NCBI RefSeq assembly: GCF_004340465.1
Contig: NZ_SLVV01000006.1
Span: 310,001-374,000 of the forward strand
Reading direction: 5' to 3'
From: Mesobacillus foraminis
GTDB taxonomy: Bacteria; Bacillota; Bacilli; Bacillales; Cytobacillaceae
Length of the DNA: 64,000 nt
Position 1 is the first letter of the stretch. The number at the start of each line of letters is the position of its first letter. Below are positions 35,023 to 43,905 of this stretch, piece by piece. The notes under the pieces are model-generated. The model was not told the origin of the DNA. It made no database searches and saw nothing but the letters and a program-made list of their open reading frames with translations. The translations under genes and the position numbers were made by a program.

Positions 35023-35788
35023 TACAACTGTCGATAAAAAGTATCAGGAAGCCATCCAATCCTTGAAAAGGATTAATAATGAGCTCTTTTACGATGACCT
35101 TAAGCAGCTGATCAAAGAGCGGGAACAGGCGATTGCGGAGCTGAACGGGGAAGTATCCCAGTCGATTGAAAAAATGAAAAAATCCATGGAGAGCTTTCCG
35201 GTACAGGTAAGGGGCCAGCTGAAGGAAGAAATCATCGATCCGCAAACCCGGCTGTTTGAGGCCAGCATGGAGCGATTTGGCGATAATCTGGCGGCCATGG
35301 AACAGAAGCAGTCCTCCTGGCAGGAGAAGTACCAAGAGTATCTGTTGAAAACGGAAAATCTATTATCCGGCCTGAAGGAGCTCCTGAGGGAGGACCAGGA
35401 ATTCACTGTTGGGCAAACGGACAAGGTACTGGCAGAGGTCAGGCTCCTGCAGGAACAGATCAAAGAAATCTTTGCCGACGGCTTCAAGGAGCAGGCCGCA
35501 AAAATGAATGTGAAATATGACGCAATCGGAGAACGGCTCAGCACGATCCTTCAGGAAATTTATGTACTGGAAGAGAGCCACAAGGCTGAGACCGAGCAAT
35601 GGTATCAGTATTTCCAGCAGTTCCAGCATACCCAGAGGGATGCCCAGGCTAAGTGGGATGAAAAGTGGAAGCGGAGCGAAGAGGCAAGTGCAAAAAGAGA
35701 AAAACAGCTGAAAAAGTGGCTGGTTGGGCTGGTGGTTGGCCAGTTTGTGACTGTGGGGACATTGGTTGCATTTTTGTTTTTGAGGTGA
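35009..35788 (+). CDS. Coiled-coil protein with C-terminal membrane anchor
   Basis: A 259-residue protein, almost entirely charged helix (LKQLIKEREQAIAELNGE and similar heptads to about residue 230), ending with one hydrophobic segment WLVGLVVGQFVTVGTLVAFLFL. This makes it tail-anchored, with the coiled coil in the cytoplasm. It overlaps the degenerate dynamin-like gene by 14 nt, so the two products are made together and probably interact through their coiled coils. No enzymatic motif is seen. Confidence 0.7.
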   Translation: MTTSNTTVDKKYQEAIQSLKRINNELFYDDLKQLIKEREQAIAELNGEVSQSIEKMKKSMESFPVQVRGQLKEEIIDPQTRLFEASMERFGDNLAAMEQKQSSWQEKYQEYLLKTENLLSGLKELLREDQEFTVGQTDKVLAEVRLLQEQIKEIFADGFKEQAAKMNVKYDAIGERLSTILQEIYVLEESHKAETEQWYQYFQQFQHTQRDAQAKWDEKWKRSEEASAKREKQLKKWLVGLVVGQFVTVGTLVAFLFLR

Positions 35789-35939
35789 ATTAGAAGGACC
35801 CGTCCAGAATGGGGCGGGTTTTTATGTAATCTCGCATATTCAGTGCTGCTCACGTTTCGGAGGGTGAAACCTTGGATGAGGTAAAATTGGAAGAAAATAA
35901 AAACTCTATTGTATATAGCAAACCAAAGGAGGCCTCAAT

Positions 35940-36263
35940 ATGGGAGGAGCAATCGTTTGTTTGATCGTGTTAATCCCATTCTTCATTTTCGCAAGTGTTC
36001 TATCTAAAGGAAAAGGGGCATTTTTGCTGTCAGGTTACAATTCCATGCCCGCCGGTAAAAAGTCGGAAATTGATGAAGCTGCCTTGTGCAAGTTTATTGG
36101 GAAGATTATGTACGGTATTTGCTTAAGCCTTCTACTATTGGCGATCAGCGAGATGATGGATCATCAAGTTTTGCTATTCATTGGACTATTCCTATTCTTA
36201 AGTTTTATCGTTTTGGCGCTGGTCTACACAAATACGGGAAACCGATTTAAAAAGCAGGTATAA
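35940..36263 (+). CDS. DUF3784 small membrane protein
   Basis: A 107-residue protein with three membrane segments. The conserved SKGKGAFLLSGYNSMPAGKK after the first helix is the DUF3784 hallmark. An AAAGGAGG site precedes the ATG. Function unknown; these are usually single genes in bacilli. Confidence 0.85.
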   Translation: MGGAIVCLIVLIPFFIFASVLSKGKGAFLLSGYNSMPAGKKSEIDEAALCKFIGKIMYGICLSLLLLAISEMMDHQVLLFIGLFLFLSFIVLALVYTNTGNRFKKQV

Positions 36264-36314
36264 AAAGTTTAAAAATGATCCTATCTTCCAGAGCTTATAG
36301 TTTTATATGTGTTC

Positions 36315-36347
36315 AAAAGGCTGATTCAGTTTGAATCGGCTTTTTTA
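36315..36347 (+). terminator. Terminator of the DUF3784 gene
   Basis: aaaaggctgattc pairs with gaatcggcttttt (G-U pairs included), ending in six T. Confidence 0.85.
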
Positions 36348-36369
36348 ATTTTTGCTTGGTCATTAGGGA

Positions 36370-36745
36370 ATGCGGTAATTTCAAAGTGCCACCTTAGGCT
36401 GCTGGCCCCATAAAGGTTACCCCACCGACTTCGGCTTTATTGAAGGTGCCTGGTTCAGTTATATTTCAAAGGGAAGAGTTTATTTTTCAAAAAAGGGATT
36501 TTTAATCCAAATTGCTAATTTTATTATTCTATGGTCTTATTTATTTTTCAAAGTGGCCTTCTTGAAGGGCTCTGGTTCAGTTACTTTTCAAAGGAAGGAA
36601 CTTATTTTTCAAAAAAGAGATTTATGATTTAAATTACTAGTTTTCTTATTCAAAGGGGCAATTTTATTTTTTAAATTGCCTATTTTATTTTTCGAAGTGC
36701 TTTTCTTAAAGGTTCCGGTTAAGTAATTTTTTAAAAAAGATTTAT
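36370..36745. repeat. Imperfect ~121-bp repeat, two and a half copies
   Basis: The block ggttcagttayttttcaaag, then ttatttttcaaaaaag and a following attt-rich tail, begins at 36452 and again at 36573. A truncated, decayed copy is near 36711-36740. The whole 36264-36974 spacer has no plausible gene; it is AT-rich, with tttttcaaa motifs recurring inside each copy. Confidence 0.65.
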
Positions 36746-36974
36746 GTCTAAAAGTGCAACAAATTATTATCTACTTCATTAATATAAAATCCAGTTGAAG
36801 TGCATTTGGATGGAGAAAAGCCTTTCTCGTATACGAAATGTCTCTTTTTGGAAATCTAATAAGGCTTGATTTTTTAATGAAAATGGTCTTTAATAGATGA
36901 ATAGTGGATATTAAATGTCCATTATGGATAATTAAAATCCATAAAGTTTCGGTAAAGAAGAGGTGAGGCAATTT

Positions 36975-37481
36975 ATGATGCTGACAAAGGGTGTTGAGCA
37001 GGCCATTTGCATTATTGTGCTGTTGGCAACGCAGGAAAGTAATGCACCGCTGGCTTCTGATGAAATTAGCAGAAGGCTTGAGGTATCGCCTTCCTACATG
37101 AAAAAAATTATGCGGAAGCTTGTTGTGAAGAAACTTGTAACTTCTGTACCCGGCACAAATGGGGGCATCTCGCTGGCCAAGGATCTGGAAGACATCCATA
37201 TGCTTGAGGTGATCGAAGCAATGGAAGGGCCGATCGCCATTTTTCCTGATTCCGGTCTTATACGGAAAGCATTTGAAAATGGCCCCCATGTCCAAAAGGG
37301 GGAAAGTCTTTTGCGCCAGGTTTTCAGGCAGGCGGATGGGCTTTTGATTGACTATTTTTCGAATATAACGGCAGCTGACCTTCTGAAAGAGAGTTTGGGG
37401 ACAAATGAACTGCCATTGCTGGACTGGAATAAGACATCTTTAGGAGATTACTTAAATCAGAAATCAGGTGAGAAAAAGTGA
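36975..37481 (+). CDS. Rrf2-family transcriptional regulator
   Basis: ATG 36975 (or the adjacent ATG 36978) follows GAGGTGAGG; the longer GTG frame overlaps that site. About 168 residues. The winged HTH is MLTKGVEQAICIIVLLATQ ... LASDEISRRLEVSPSYMKKI with the wing SVPGTNGGISLAKD. No cysteine cluster for an iron-sulfur centre is present, so it is of the non-FeS type. Its stop overlaps the YhgE-like start, so it probably controls that gene. Confidence 0.88.
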   Translation: MMLTKGVEQAICIIVLLATQESNAPLASDEISRRLEVSPSYMKKIMRKLVVKKLVTSVPGTNGGISLAKDLEDIHMLEVIEAMEGPIAIFPDSGLIRKAFENGPHVQKGESLLRQVFRQADGLLIDYFSNITAADLLKESLGTNELPLLDWNKTSLGDYLNQKSGEKK

Positions 37482-40141
37482 ATATGTTTAAATACGACTG
37501 GAAGTCTCTTTTAAAAAATAAAAAATTAATGGGGACCATCATTGTCATGATGTTTATCCCGATTTTATACAGTGGGATTTTCCTCAGTTCCTTTTGGGAT
37601 CCATTTGGGAGGACCAGCCATCTGGCGGTTGCAGTCGTGAACAAGGACGTTCCCGCGGAAATAGAAGGCAAGAAGATGTCCATTGGGGATGACCTCGTGG
37701 AGGAATTGAAGGACAATAAGGATTTTGACTGGCACTTTGTCACTGAGAAACAGGCGGAACAGGGTTTCAGCGATAATGACTATTATATGGTTGTGACTAT
37801 TCCCAAGGACTTCTCCGCCAATGCTGGCACGGCTCTGGACAAGAATCCAAAAAAGATGGATTTGACCTATAAAATCAATCCTGGCCGGAATTACTTCATC
37901 GAAAGTATCGGTAAAAATGCGGCCAGCAATATTAACGAAAGTATTTCCAAAAAGATTACTGAAAACTATGTGGAAGTGATGTTTGACAACATCAGCGAGC
38001 TTGGTGAAGGCTTTGCCGAGGCTGCGGACGGCACAGGAAAGCTTGAAGATGGTGTCGGCCAGGTCAAAGAAGCCAATGAGGAAATTACCAAAAACCTTGA
38101 AAAGCTGGCTTCCAGCACGCTAACCTTCAAGGATGGCGCGCAGCAGCTTGAAGTAGGCCTTGGCCAATATTTTGAAGGTGTAGATAAACTCAATGACGGG
38201 GCAGTGAAACTCGAGGATGGAATCGCCCAATATACAGATGGAGCGACCCAGTTGGAGTCAGGTGCACAGGCTTTAAATAAAGGCACCGAAGAATATGCCA
38301 ACGGTGTCAATAAAGTCAATGAAGGTGCAGCACAGCTGGCTGATGGGGCAAGCAAACTCAATGAAAAGAGTTCGGGCCTTACACAGGGAACCCAGAGTCT
38401 GGTGGATGGTTCGAAAAGCTTGAGCTCAAATCTTGTGAAAGCTCAGGAAGAGGGAAGTGCCCCGCTGAGTGAAGGACTTCAAACACTAAAAAAAGAATCT
38501 GCCAAGCTGACAGATGAACAACAGGGCGTCCCTGCATTGGCAGAGGGCCAGAACAGTTTGAATAGCGGATTGAAGTCAATTGCTTCTGGAAATGCATCGT
38601 TGAAAAATGGATTAGTGGCGATGCAGGACAGTCTTCCGCAAACGGGAACAATCAGTCAGTTAAACGAGGGATTAGCCGGGATTCAAAAGCTTTCCGAAGG
38701 GATTCAGCAAGCTCTGGCAGCAGGGGACACCGAAAAGGCAACAGCCTTGTCCCAACAGCTGGCGGAATTAACAAAGACCGTAACACCGGGAGCCACACAA
38801 GCCTTGAATGGCTACAGTGCAATCTCCAATGGCCTGACAAATCAATTGATTCCTGGCGCCGAGAATTTGAATGCTGGAATACAGGATGCAGTACAGGGCA
38901 GCGGGAATCTCGTTGCAGGTACGAACAGACTGAACAGCAGTATTCCTGAATTAGTGGAAGGAATCAACTCGGCCGCAAATGGAGCTCAAAGCCTTGATGG
39001 AGCTCTTGGACAGTTGTCAGACGGCTCCAAGTCGTTGGTCCAGGGATCCGAAGCGCTTGACAAAGGGGCATCGGAATACACAAAAGGTGTTGACAGCATT
39101 CATTCCGGTGTAGGTGATCTAGTCTCTGGAACAGGACAGCTGGCGGAAAAATCAGGTGAATTAACAAGCGGAGCAAATGAATTGGCCTCAGGAGCAAGTG
39201 CGCTGGCAGGAAACTCCAAGCCTCTTATTGACGGCAGCAGCCAGCTCGCCTCCGGTATTTCTCAGCTGGCTGAAAATGCTCCGGCGTTATCGGAAGGCTC
39301 CAGCAAGCTGGCATCAGGTGCAGACCAGATCAAGGACGGGTCTGAAAAGCTTGCGGAAGGCTCAAACAATCTTGGCGATGGATTAAACAAGGTCGCGGAT
39401 GGTACAGAGGAGCTTGGGAGCAAGCTCTCGGACGGAGCTAATGAAGTGCAGGAAGTGGAGGCTGATGACTCCAACTACAGCATGATGGCCGATCCAACTA
39501 ATTTGAATCTCGTAAAAACATCGGACGTGCCAAACTATGCGCATGCGCTCGCACCAAACTTTTTGTCCATCGCCCTCTATATTGGGGCCCTGGCGTTTAA
39601 CATAATTATCCCGCTAGGCATAGCGGCAATCCCGCCTAAATCCGGCAGGGAGTGGTGGTTCAGCAAATTCAGCCTCGCCTCCGTGCAGGCCATAATGGGT
39701 GCGCTGATCATGGATGCCATCATGATTAAAGGATTAGAGCTGCAGGTTGACCATATTGGATTGTTTGTTTTCATTTCCATCATGGCTTCATTAACCTATA
39801 TGTCCATGATTATGATGTTAAATGTAGCATTGGGCAATCCGGGCCGTTTCGTGGCCATGATTGGACTTGTCCTGCAGCTTGCAAGCAGCGGCGCTATGTT
39901 CCCAAGGGAATTGACCGCTCCATTCTTTGAAGCTATCAACCCATATGTGCCAATGACGTATGTCATCTTTGGGTTCCGCGAAGCGATGTCTTCAGCGGAA
40001 GGAATGCCAATCTTCTGGGAGAGCATTGCCATCCTTGCTGGTTTGATTCTAGTATTTAACATTGTCCTATTGTTTGTATTTAAAAAGAAAAATGATAAGG
40101 GAAAAGATATTTTAGTTAACAGCGAAGAAGCTGTCGCTTAA
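37478..40141 (+). CDS. yhgE: YhgE/Pip-family membrane protein
   Basis: 887 residues from GTG 37478, or 885 from ATG 37484 (MFKYDWKSLL); both are within reach of AGGTGAG. One membrane helix near the N-terminus (about 15-40) is followed by a large extracellular part with many repeats of the form LxDGxxxLxxGxxxL (about residues 190-650) and five to six membrane helices at the C-terminus (about 685-870). This is the YhgE/Pip architecture; Pip is a phage receptor in Lactococcus and the family is related to ABC-2-type exporters and EsaA. B. subtilis yhgE follows a TetR regulator; here the partner is Rrf2-type. Longer than B. subtilis YhgE (about 775). Confidence 0.93.
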   Translation: MNMFKYDWKSLLKNKKLMGTIIVMMFIPILYSGIFLSSFWDPFGRTSHLAVAVVNKDVPAEIEGKKMSIGDDLVEELKDNKDFDWHFVTEKQAEQGFSDNDYYMVVTIPKDFSANAGTALDKNPKKMDLTYKINPGRNYFIESIGKNAASNINESISKKITENYVEVMFDNISELGEGFAEAADGTGKLEDGVGQVKEANEEITKNLEKLASSTLTFKDGAQQLEVGLGQYFEGVDKLNDGAVKLEDGIAQYTDGATQLESGAQALNKGTEEYANGVNKVNEGAAQLADGASKLNEKSSGLTQGTQSLVDGSKSLSSNLVKAQEEGSAPLSEGLQTLKKESAKLTDEQQGVPALAEGQNSLNSGLKSIASGNASLKNGLVAMQDSLPQTGTISQLNEGLAGIQKLSEGIQQALAAGDTEKATALSQQLAELTKTVTPGATQALNGYSAISNGLTNQLIPGAENLNAGIQDAVQGSGNLVAGTNRLNSSIPELVEGINSAANGAQSLDGALGQLSDGSKSLVQGSEALDKGASEYTKGVDSIHSGVGDLVSGTGQLAEKSGELTSGANELASGASALAGNSKPLIDGSSQLASGISQLAENAPALSEGSSKLASGADQIKDGSEKLAEGSNNLGDGLNKVADGTEELGSKLSDGANEVQEVEADDSNYSMMADPTNLNLVKTSDVPNYAHALAPNFLSIALYIGALAFNIIIPLGIAAIPPKSGREWWFSKFSLASVQAIMGALIMDAIMIKGLELQVDHIGLFVFISIMASLTYMSMIMMLNVALGNPGRFVAMIGLVLQLASSGAMFPRELTAPFFEAINPYVPMTYVIFGFREAMSSAEGMPIFWESIAILAGLILVFNIVLLFVFKKKNDKGKDILVNSEEAVA

Positions 40142-40166
40142 TTTCTTCCATATAAAAATATCAGTC

Positions 40167-40198
40167 TAGCTGCCATGTTTGGCAGCTATTTTTTTTAT
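40167..40198 (+). terminator. Terminator of yhgE
   Basis: tagctgcca pairs perfectly with tggcagcta, followed by nine T. Confidence 0.92.
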
Positions 40199-40231
40199 TC
40201 ACAGTGGTTGGGGGACGGGGATTATTCAGCA

Positions 40232-40257
40232 AGAAAAAAAGCCGGCTTACTGCCGGC
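40232..40257 (-). terminator. Terminator of the galactanase gene (minus strand)
   Basis: Two gccggc blocks, self-complementary to each other, flank a 5-nt loop; the minus strand continues with seven or more T. Confidence 0.85.
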
Positions 40258-40269
40258 CATACTCTCTTG

Positions 40270-42420
40270 TTATCTATTCCATGTCTCCAATAGTAATTCT
40301 GCATGCTCAATGAGGGTGTTTTGGGCTTCCGATGATAAATGTTTTTCATTGGCGTTTTTTTGGAGACTCGCTATATATTTTTTAATAAAATGGCTGGCCA
40401 CTTTGGCAGAACCTTTTTCATCATGATGATTAGCCTGTTTTAGTGCATTGGTCAGCTGAGGCACAAGAGGGCCTGAAAGATCCTTTGTCTCTATAAATCC
40501 TTTTGTTAGATCCTCAAGAACGCTTACATCGATCGTAACCGCCACATGTGCCGTTACCTTTCCATACTCGCTTGTTCCATTGACAGTGAATGATCCTAGT
40601 TTAGAATAGGCTGTTTCAGGGATGGAATCCCAGGTTACAGCTGCCTCTTTCAGGCGGTTATTTTTGACGTCCAATACTTCAATTTTTTCTGGTAGGCGGG
40701 GCTCGCTGTAGAGTGTGGTTGCCAGGTATTCATTGTTTTTCTGGATAAACTCGCTGAATGCTGCAGTGAACACACGTGTGGAGTCGTTAGCCTGCCAGTA
40801 CTGGGATGTCCCAATTCTTGTAAACATCGATTGCCATATGACCGGTTCCCAAACGAGCATCGTCTTGCAAGAATTATTGATCGTGTCATTACATGTCCGA
40901 ATAACATCTTTCATAAAATCTGCCTGTCCCTGGATGGTGAATGGGTAGCCTGTTGCCGGTCCTGAATTAGGGGTGGCAAAATGGGAGGTTTCTGAAACCG
41001 CTAATTCATATTCTGGGAATTCGCTTGCAAAAGCATGCAAATAATTGCCCAGGTCGGACATTGTTCCATGCCATTGTGGATAATAAGATATGGACATGAT
41101 GTCGAAATTGTTATCATAGTCATTTTTCAAGCGTGTTGTCAGCTGCCGCCAAAATTCCTGTGTCTTGGCAAGCCGGTTTGCATCAACAATCACATGAATC
41201 TTCGTTTTAGAATTTGGGGATGCTTCTTTTACAGCACGAAGCCCGGCATCAATGATCGCAGTGAATCGGTCCCAAGCGGCATCATATTTGGCCTGCTCGG
41301 ACGGATCTTCTGAATTCCAGTATTCCCAGAGCAATTCGCCGCCCGGTTTGCCAAAATAGGAGGAATCATTTTTGGCATAGTTGGGATAGCTGCCTGTTGC
41401 TGTTTTTTCATTTCCCCACAATGTTCCATTGATGATTTCATTGCCGACCTGTATAAATTCAGGGGCAGCTCCTGCTTTTACATGATCGTCTGTCACTTTG
41501 TAGGTAAAATCATGGATTGCCTTGACTAATTCCTCAAACTCTAAGTCTTTCCAGGCCAGCGGTTTGATTTGTTTGCCAGGATCGGCCCAGCTGTCCGAGT
41601 AATGGAAGTCCAGTCCAACTTTCATGCCAAGACTCTTGGAATATAAAGATTTGTTAAGAGTATCTTCCGGATTCATGCTCCCATCCGAAAATCCAACAGG
41701 CTGCCCATCCCCTTCGTTGCGCGGATCATTCCATATCCGAAATCGTACCTCAGACATGCTCGTTTCTTGCATAGTACTGATCATCCGGCCATCCGAAGAG
41801 GGGGCGTCTGTATTGTTCTGAGTCGTATGAATTCTGTCTAGGAACCCTGTATCCCAGGATATATCTGCCCCGACCGAAAAATGGTCTTTTAATGCATAGT
41901 TATTGGCTCTGATTTCGGTAATGCCTGGAATGGCACCATCCGAAACTCCAAGCAAGGTAGCTTTGATGAATCGAACGGCTGGCTTGTCCTGAATAAGAAC
42001 GTCTTCGCCTCCAAGGACCGGATCTGATGCATGGTCGGACAGGGTAAACCAATTTTCGCCGTCCTGGGAGCCTTCCAGTGTATACTTATATTTTCCATTT
42101 TTTGAAGGGAATACGACCTCGACCATGCGCAATCCCTTATAGGTTCCTCCCAAATCGACTTGAAGCCAATTTTCTTCTGAACCAGATAGGGAATGAGCAT
42201 CCCAATAGGTGCTTTCATCCTGGTCAAAAGCAAGTCCGGCATCTCCGTTACCAGCCTGGAATGTTACCCAGCTTTTGGTCGTTAAGTTCGTTACGGCTGG
42301 TGAAATCTCTGCCTTGCCGTAATAAGCGGATGCTGGTGTAGTGATCAGGGGAACAGAAAGCACAGTGGCAGCCAATAAACCAATCGATTTTTTTAGCCAT
42401 GGAATTTTTTTCACGTACAT
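40270..42420 (-). CDS. ganB: Secreted arabinogalactan endo-beta-1,4-galactanase (GH53) with accessory domains
   Basis: 716 residues from ATG 42420 (AAGGAGG only 4 nt away; GTG 42414 is the alternative). A signal peptide ends near ASAYYG. An F5/8-type carbohydrate-binding domain (about 50-170, LAFDQDESTYWDA and NWLQVDLGG) precedes the GH53 barrel (about 175-560). The acid/base glutamate is E328 in QVGNEIING and the nucleophile E477 in VSETSHF. A bacterial Ig-like domain (VTWDSIPETAYSKLGSFTVNGT region) and a helical tail follow. It cuts beta-1,4-galactan side chains of pectin outside the cell. A cre site overlaps its promoter and an AraC regulator is next door. Confidence 0.93.
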   Translation of the reverse strand: MYVKKIPWLKKSIGLLAATVLSVPLITTPASAYYGKAEISPAVTNLTTKSWVTFQAGNGDAGLAFDQDESTYWDAHSLSGSEENWLQVDLGGTYKGLRMVEVVFPSKNGKYKYTLEGSQDGENWFTLSDHASDPVLGGEDVLIQDKPAVRFIKATLLGVSDGAIPGITEIRANNYALKDHFSVGADISWDTGFLDRIHTTQNNTDAPSSDGRMISTMQETSMSEVRFRIWNDPRNEGDGQPVGFSDGSMNPEDTLNKSLYSKSLGMKVGLDFHYSDSWADPGKQIKPLAWKDLEFEELVKAIHDFTYKVTDDHVKAGAAPEFIQVGNEIINGTLWGNEKTATGSYPNYAKNDSSYFGKPGGELLWEYWNSEDPSEQAKYDAAWDRFTAIIDAGLRAVKEASPNSKTKIHVIVDANRLAKTQEFWRQLTTRLKNDYDNNFDIMSISYYPQWHGTMSDLGNYLHAFASEFPEYELAVSETSHFATPNSGPATGYPFTIQGQADFMKDVIRTCNDTINNSCKTMLVWEPVIWQSMFTRIGTSQYWQANDSTRVFTAAFSEFIQKNNEYLATTLYSEPRLPEKIEVLDVKNNRLKEAAVTWDSIPETAYSKLGSFTVNGTSEYGKVTAHVAVTIDVSVLEDLTKGFIETKDLSGPLVPQLTNALKQANHHDEKGSAKVASHFIKKYIASLQKNANEKHLSSEAQNTLIEHAELLLETWNR

Positions 42421-42505
42421 TTAGCCTCCTTAAAATGAAATGAATAATCTTGGGACCGACAGTGGGAAGATGTTCGGGTTTTTAAAAATCACCTGCTTTC
42501 TAAAT

Positions 42506-42535
42506 ATTTTAAAACGCTTTCAAAATGTGTGTCAG
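42506..42535 (-). promoter_or_regulatory. Galactanase promoter overlapped by a cre (CcpA) site
   Basis: On the minus strand CTGACA (42535-42530) and TAAAAT (42511-42506) with an 18-bp spacer form a promoter about 90 bp before the gene. A cre-like element, TGAAAGCGTTTTAA (42522-42509), covers the spacer and -10 and matches the TGAAARCGYTTWCA consensus at 12 of 14 positions. This predicts glucose repression. Confidence 0.7.
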
Positions 42536-42683
42536 AAAACTCATATAAGAATATGTTTATACTAAATGATTTTAAATCCATCGTGTATGAATATCTTATT
42601 TGAATAATATAAATATATGAAACCTATGTTATGCCTGGACAAAGGGGAATATTATGCTGTTTTAACTAAGATTCAGGGGGGGG

Positions 42684-43523
42684 CTATGACAGGCTTTTGC
42701 TGTGCAGTTCCCGGTAGACTTTAGGGGTTAAACCTTCCTTCTTTCTAAAAGTGTGGACAAAATGACTGACATCATTAAATCCCACAAGATGAGCAACATT
42801 CTTTAATGGTATATCCGGGTTCTGAATTAAAATATCTTTTGCCTTCCTGATCCTTAGCTGTATTAAAAAGGTATAGGGACTGAGGCCAAAGGTTGCCTGG
42901 AATAATCGATTTAAATATTGGGAGCTCACATTTAGATACTGTGCCATTTGATCAAGGGAAATGTCTTCCGCATAAACGTCTTCCAGCCATTCAACAGTCT
43001 GACGGACTTTTTCATACAAATGTGAGATAGAAGGCTGTTTATTGAAACTTCCGTATTTGCGAAGATTAATCAGGAATCTATATAAATAACTGGATAAATC
43101 CAGCTTTGAAAATTCCAAATCTAGTTCGGCTTTTAAAAACATATCCTTAATGATTTCAGCAAATGGGCCATGCTCCAGTCCCGTATAAAGGGCGGAACAG
43201 TTTAATTTTAATGAATCGATAATGGAAACAACTGAAGCACCTCCAAACGTAATGTAAGTCGTAGACCATAATTTACTAGTCTTAACGTAAGTATGCGGGG
43301 TGTATGGCGTTAAAAATATGCCTTTTCCCTTTGATAAAATGTATTCCTCTCCATTGAATGAAAATTTCCCTTCCCCCTCGATGGTTTGAAGCCAATGGTA
43401 ATACGGATAACCGTCTGGCCTGTTAAAATCCTGCTCGAATGGGTTATAGCCAATGCTTTCAACGAACAAAGGCAGGGACTCATCCACTGAAATGTACACG
43501 TACCTCACTTTTTTATCATTCAT
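42684..43523 (-). CDS. AraC-family transcriptional regulator
   Basis: 279 residues. A cupin-like N-terminal sensor (HWLQTIEGEGKFSFNGEEY and GIFLTPYTPHTYV) is followed by two AraC HTH motifs at about 175-275 (ISLDQMAQYLNVSSQYLNRL and IPLKNVAHLVGFNDVSHFVH). It is encoded just upstream of, and parallel to, the galactanase gene, and probably activates it in response to galactan-derived sugars. A GGTGA site precedes the ATG. Confidence 0.9.
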   Translation of the reverse strand: MNDKKVRYVYISVDESLPLFVESIGYNPFEQDFNRPDGYPYYHWLQTIEGEGKFSFNGEEYILSKGKGIFLTPYTPHTYVKTSKLWSTTYITFGGASVVSIIDSLKLNCSALYTGLEHGPFAEIIKDMFLKAELDLEFSKLDLSSYLYRFLINLRKYGSFNKQPSISHLYEKVRQTVEWLEDVYAEDISLDQMAQYLNVSSQYLNRLFQATFGLSPYTFLIQLRIRKAKDILIQNPDIPLKNVAHLVGFNDVSHFVHTFRKKEGLTPKVYRELHSKSLS

Positions 43524-43905
43524 TAAGTCACCAGCTTTCCTGATTTATCAATTGGCATCTTAAACGATTTACCTGTTTTTCTGTAAAAAGCTATTTATGA
43601 ATTTACATAAAGACGCAACCTTATCTTTTTTCGATAAGTGTAAACGAATTCCTTTTTAACCAGTAGAAGTCTTCAAGTTTGTAAATTTTCAGCCCCAACA
43701 ACCCGCCTGGTGGAAATCCCGCATTTAGGGACACTAGGTTTTTAAATAAAATTTTACTGGCTGCCCCGAAAGGCTTCTCCTGCTGGGAAGACGTCCTGGT
43801 TCCTACTGCTAGTTTCCCTTTTACTGGAAAACCACATCAGGTTTTTAGCTGCCTCCCATCGGGTAAGAGCAAATCATGATTGAATTTTATTAAGGAGGGA
43901 TTGCA
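43524..43905. other. Spacer between AraC-type gene and stress SDR
   Basis: About 380 bp, without a gene. It carries the divergent upstream regions: AT-rich near the AraC-type gene, and the sigma-B-type promoter at its right end. Confidence 0.5.
43841..43866 (+). promoter_or_regulatory. Sigma-B-type promoter of the SDR gene
   Basis: gttttt and gggtaa are separated by exactly 14 bp, matching the general-stress consensus GTTTaa-N12-15-GGGwAw. It lies 40 bp before the SDR start codon. Confidence 0.7.
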
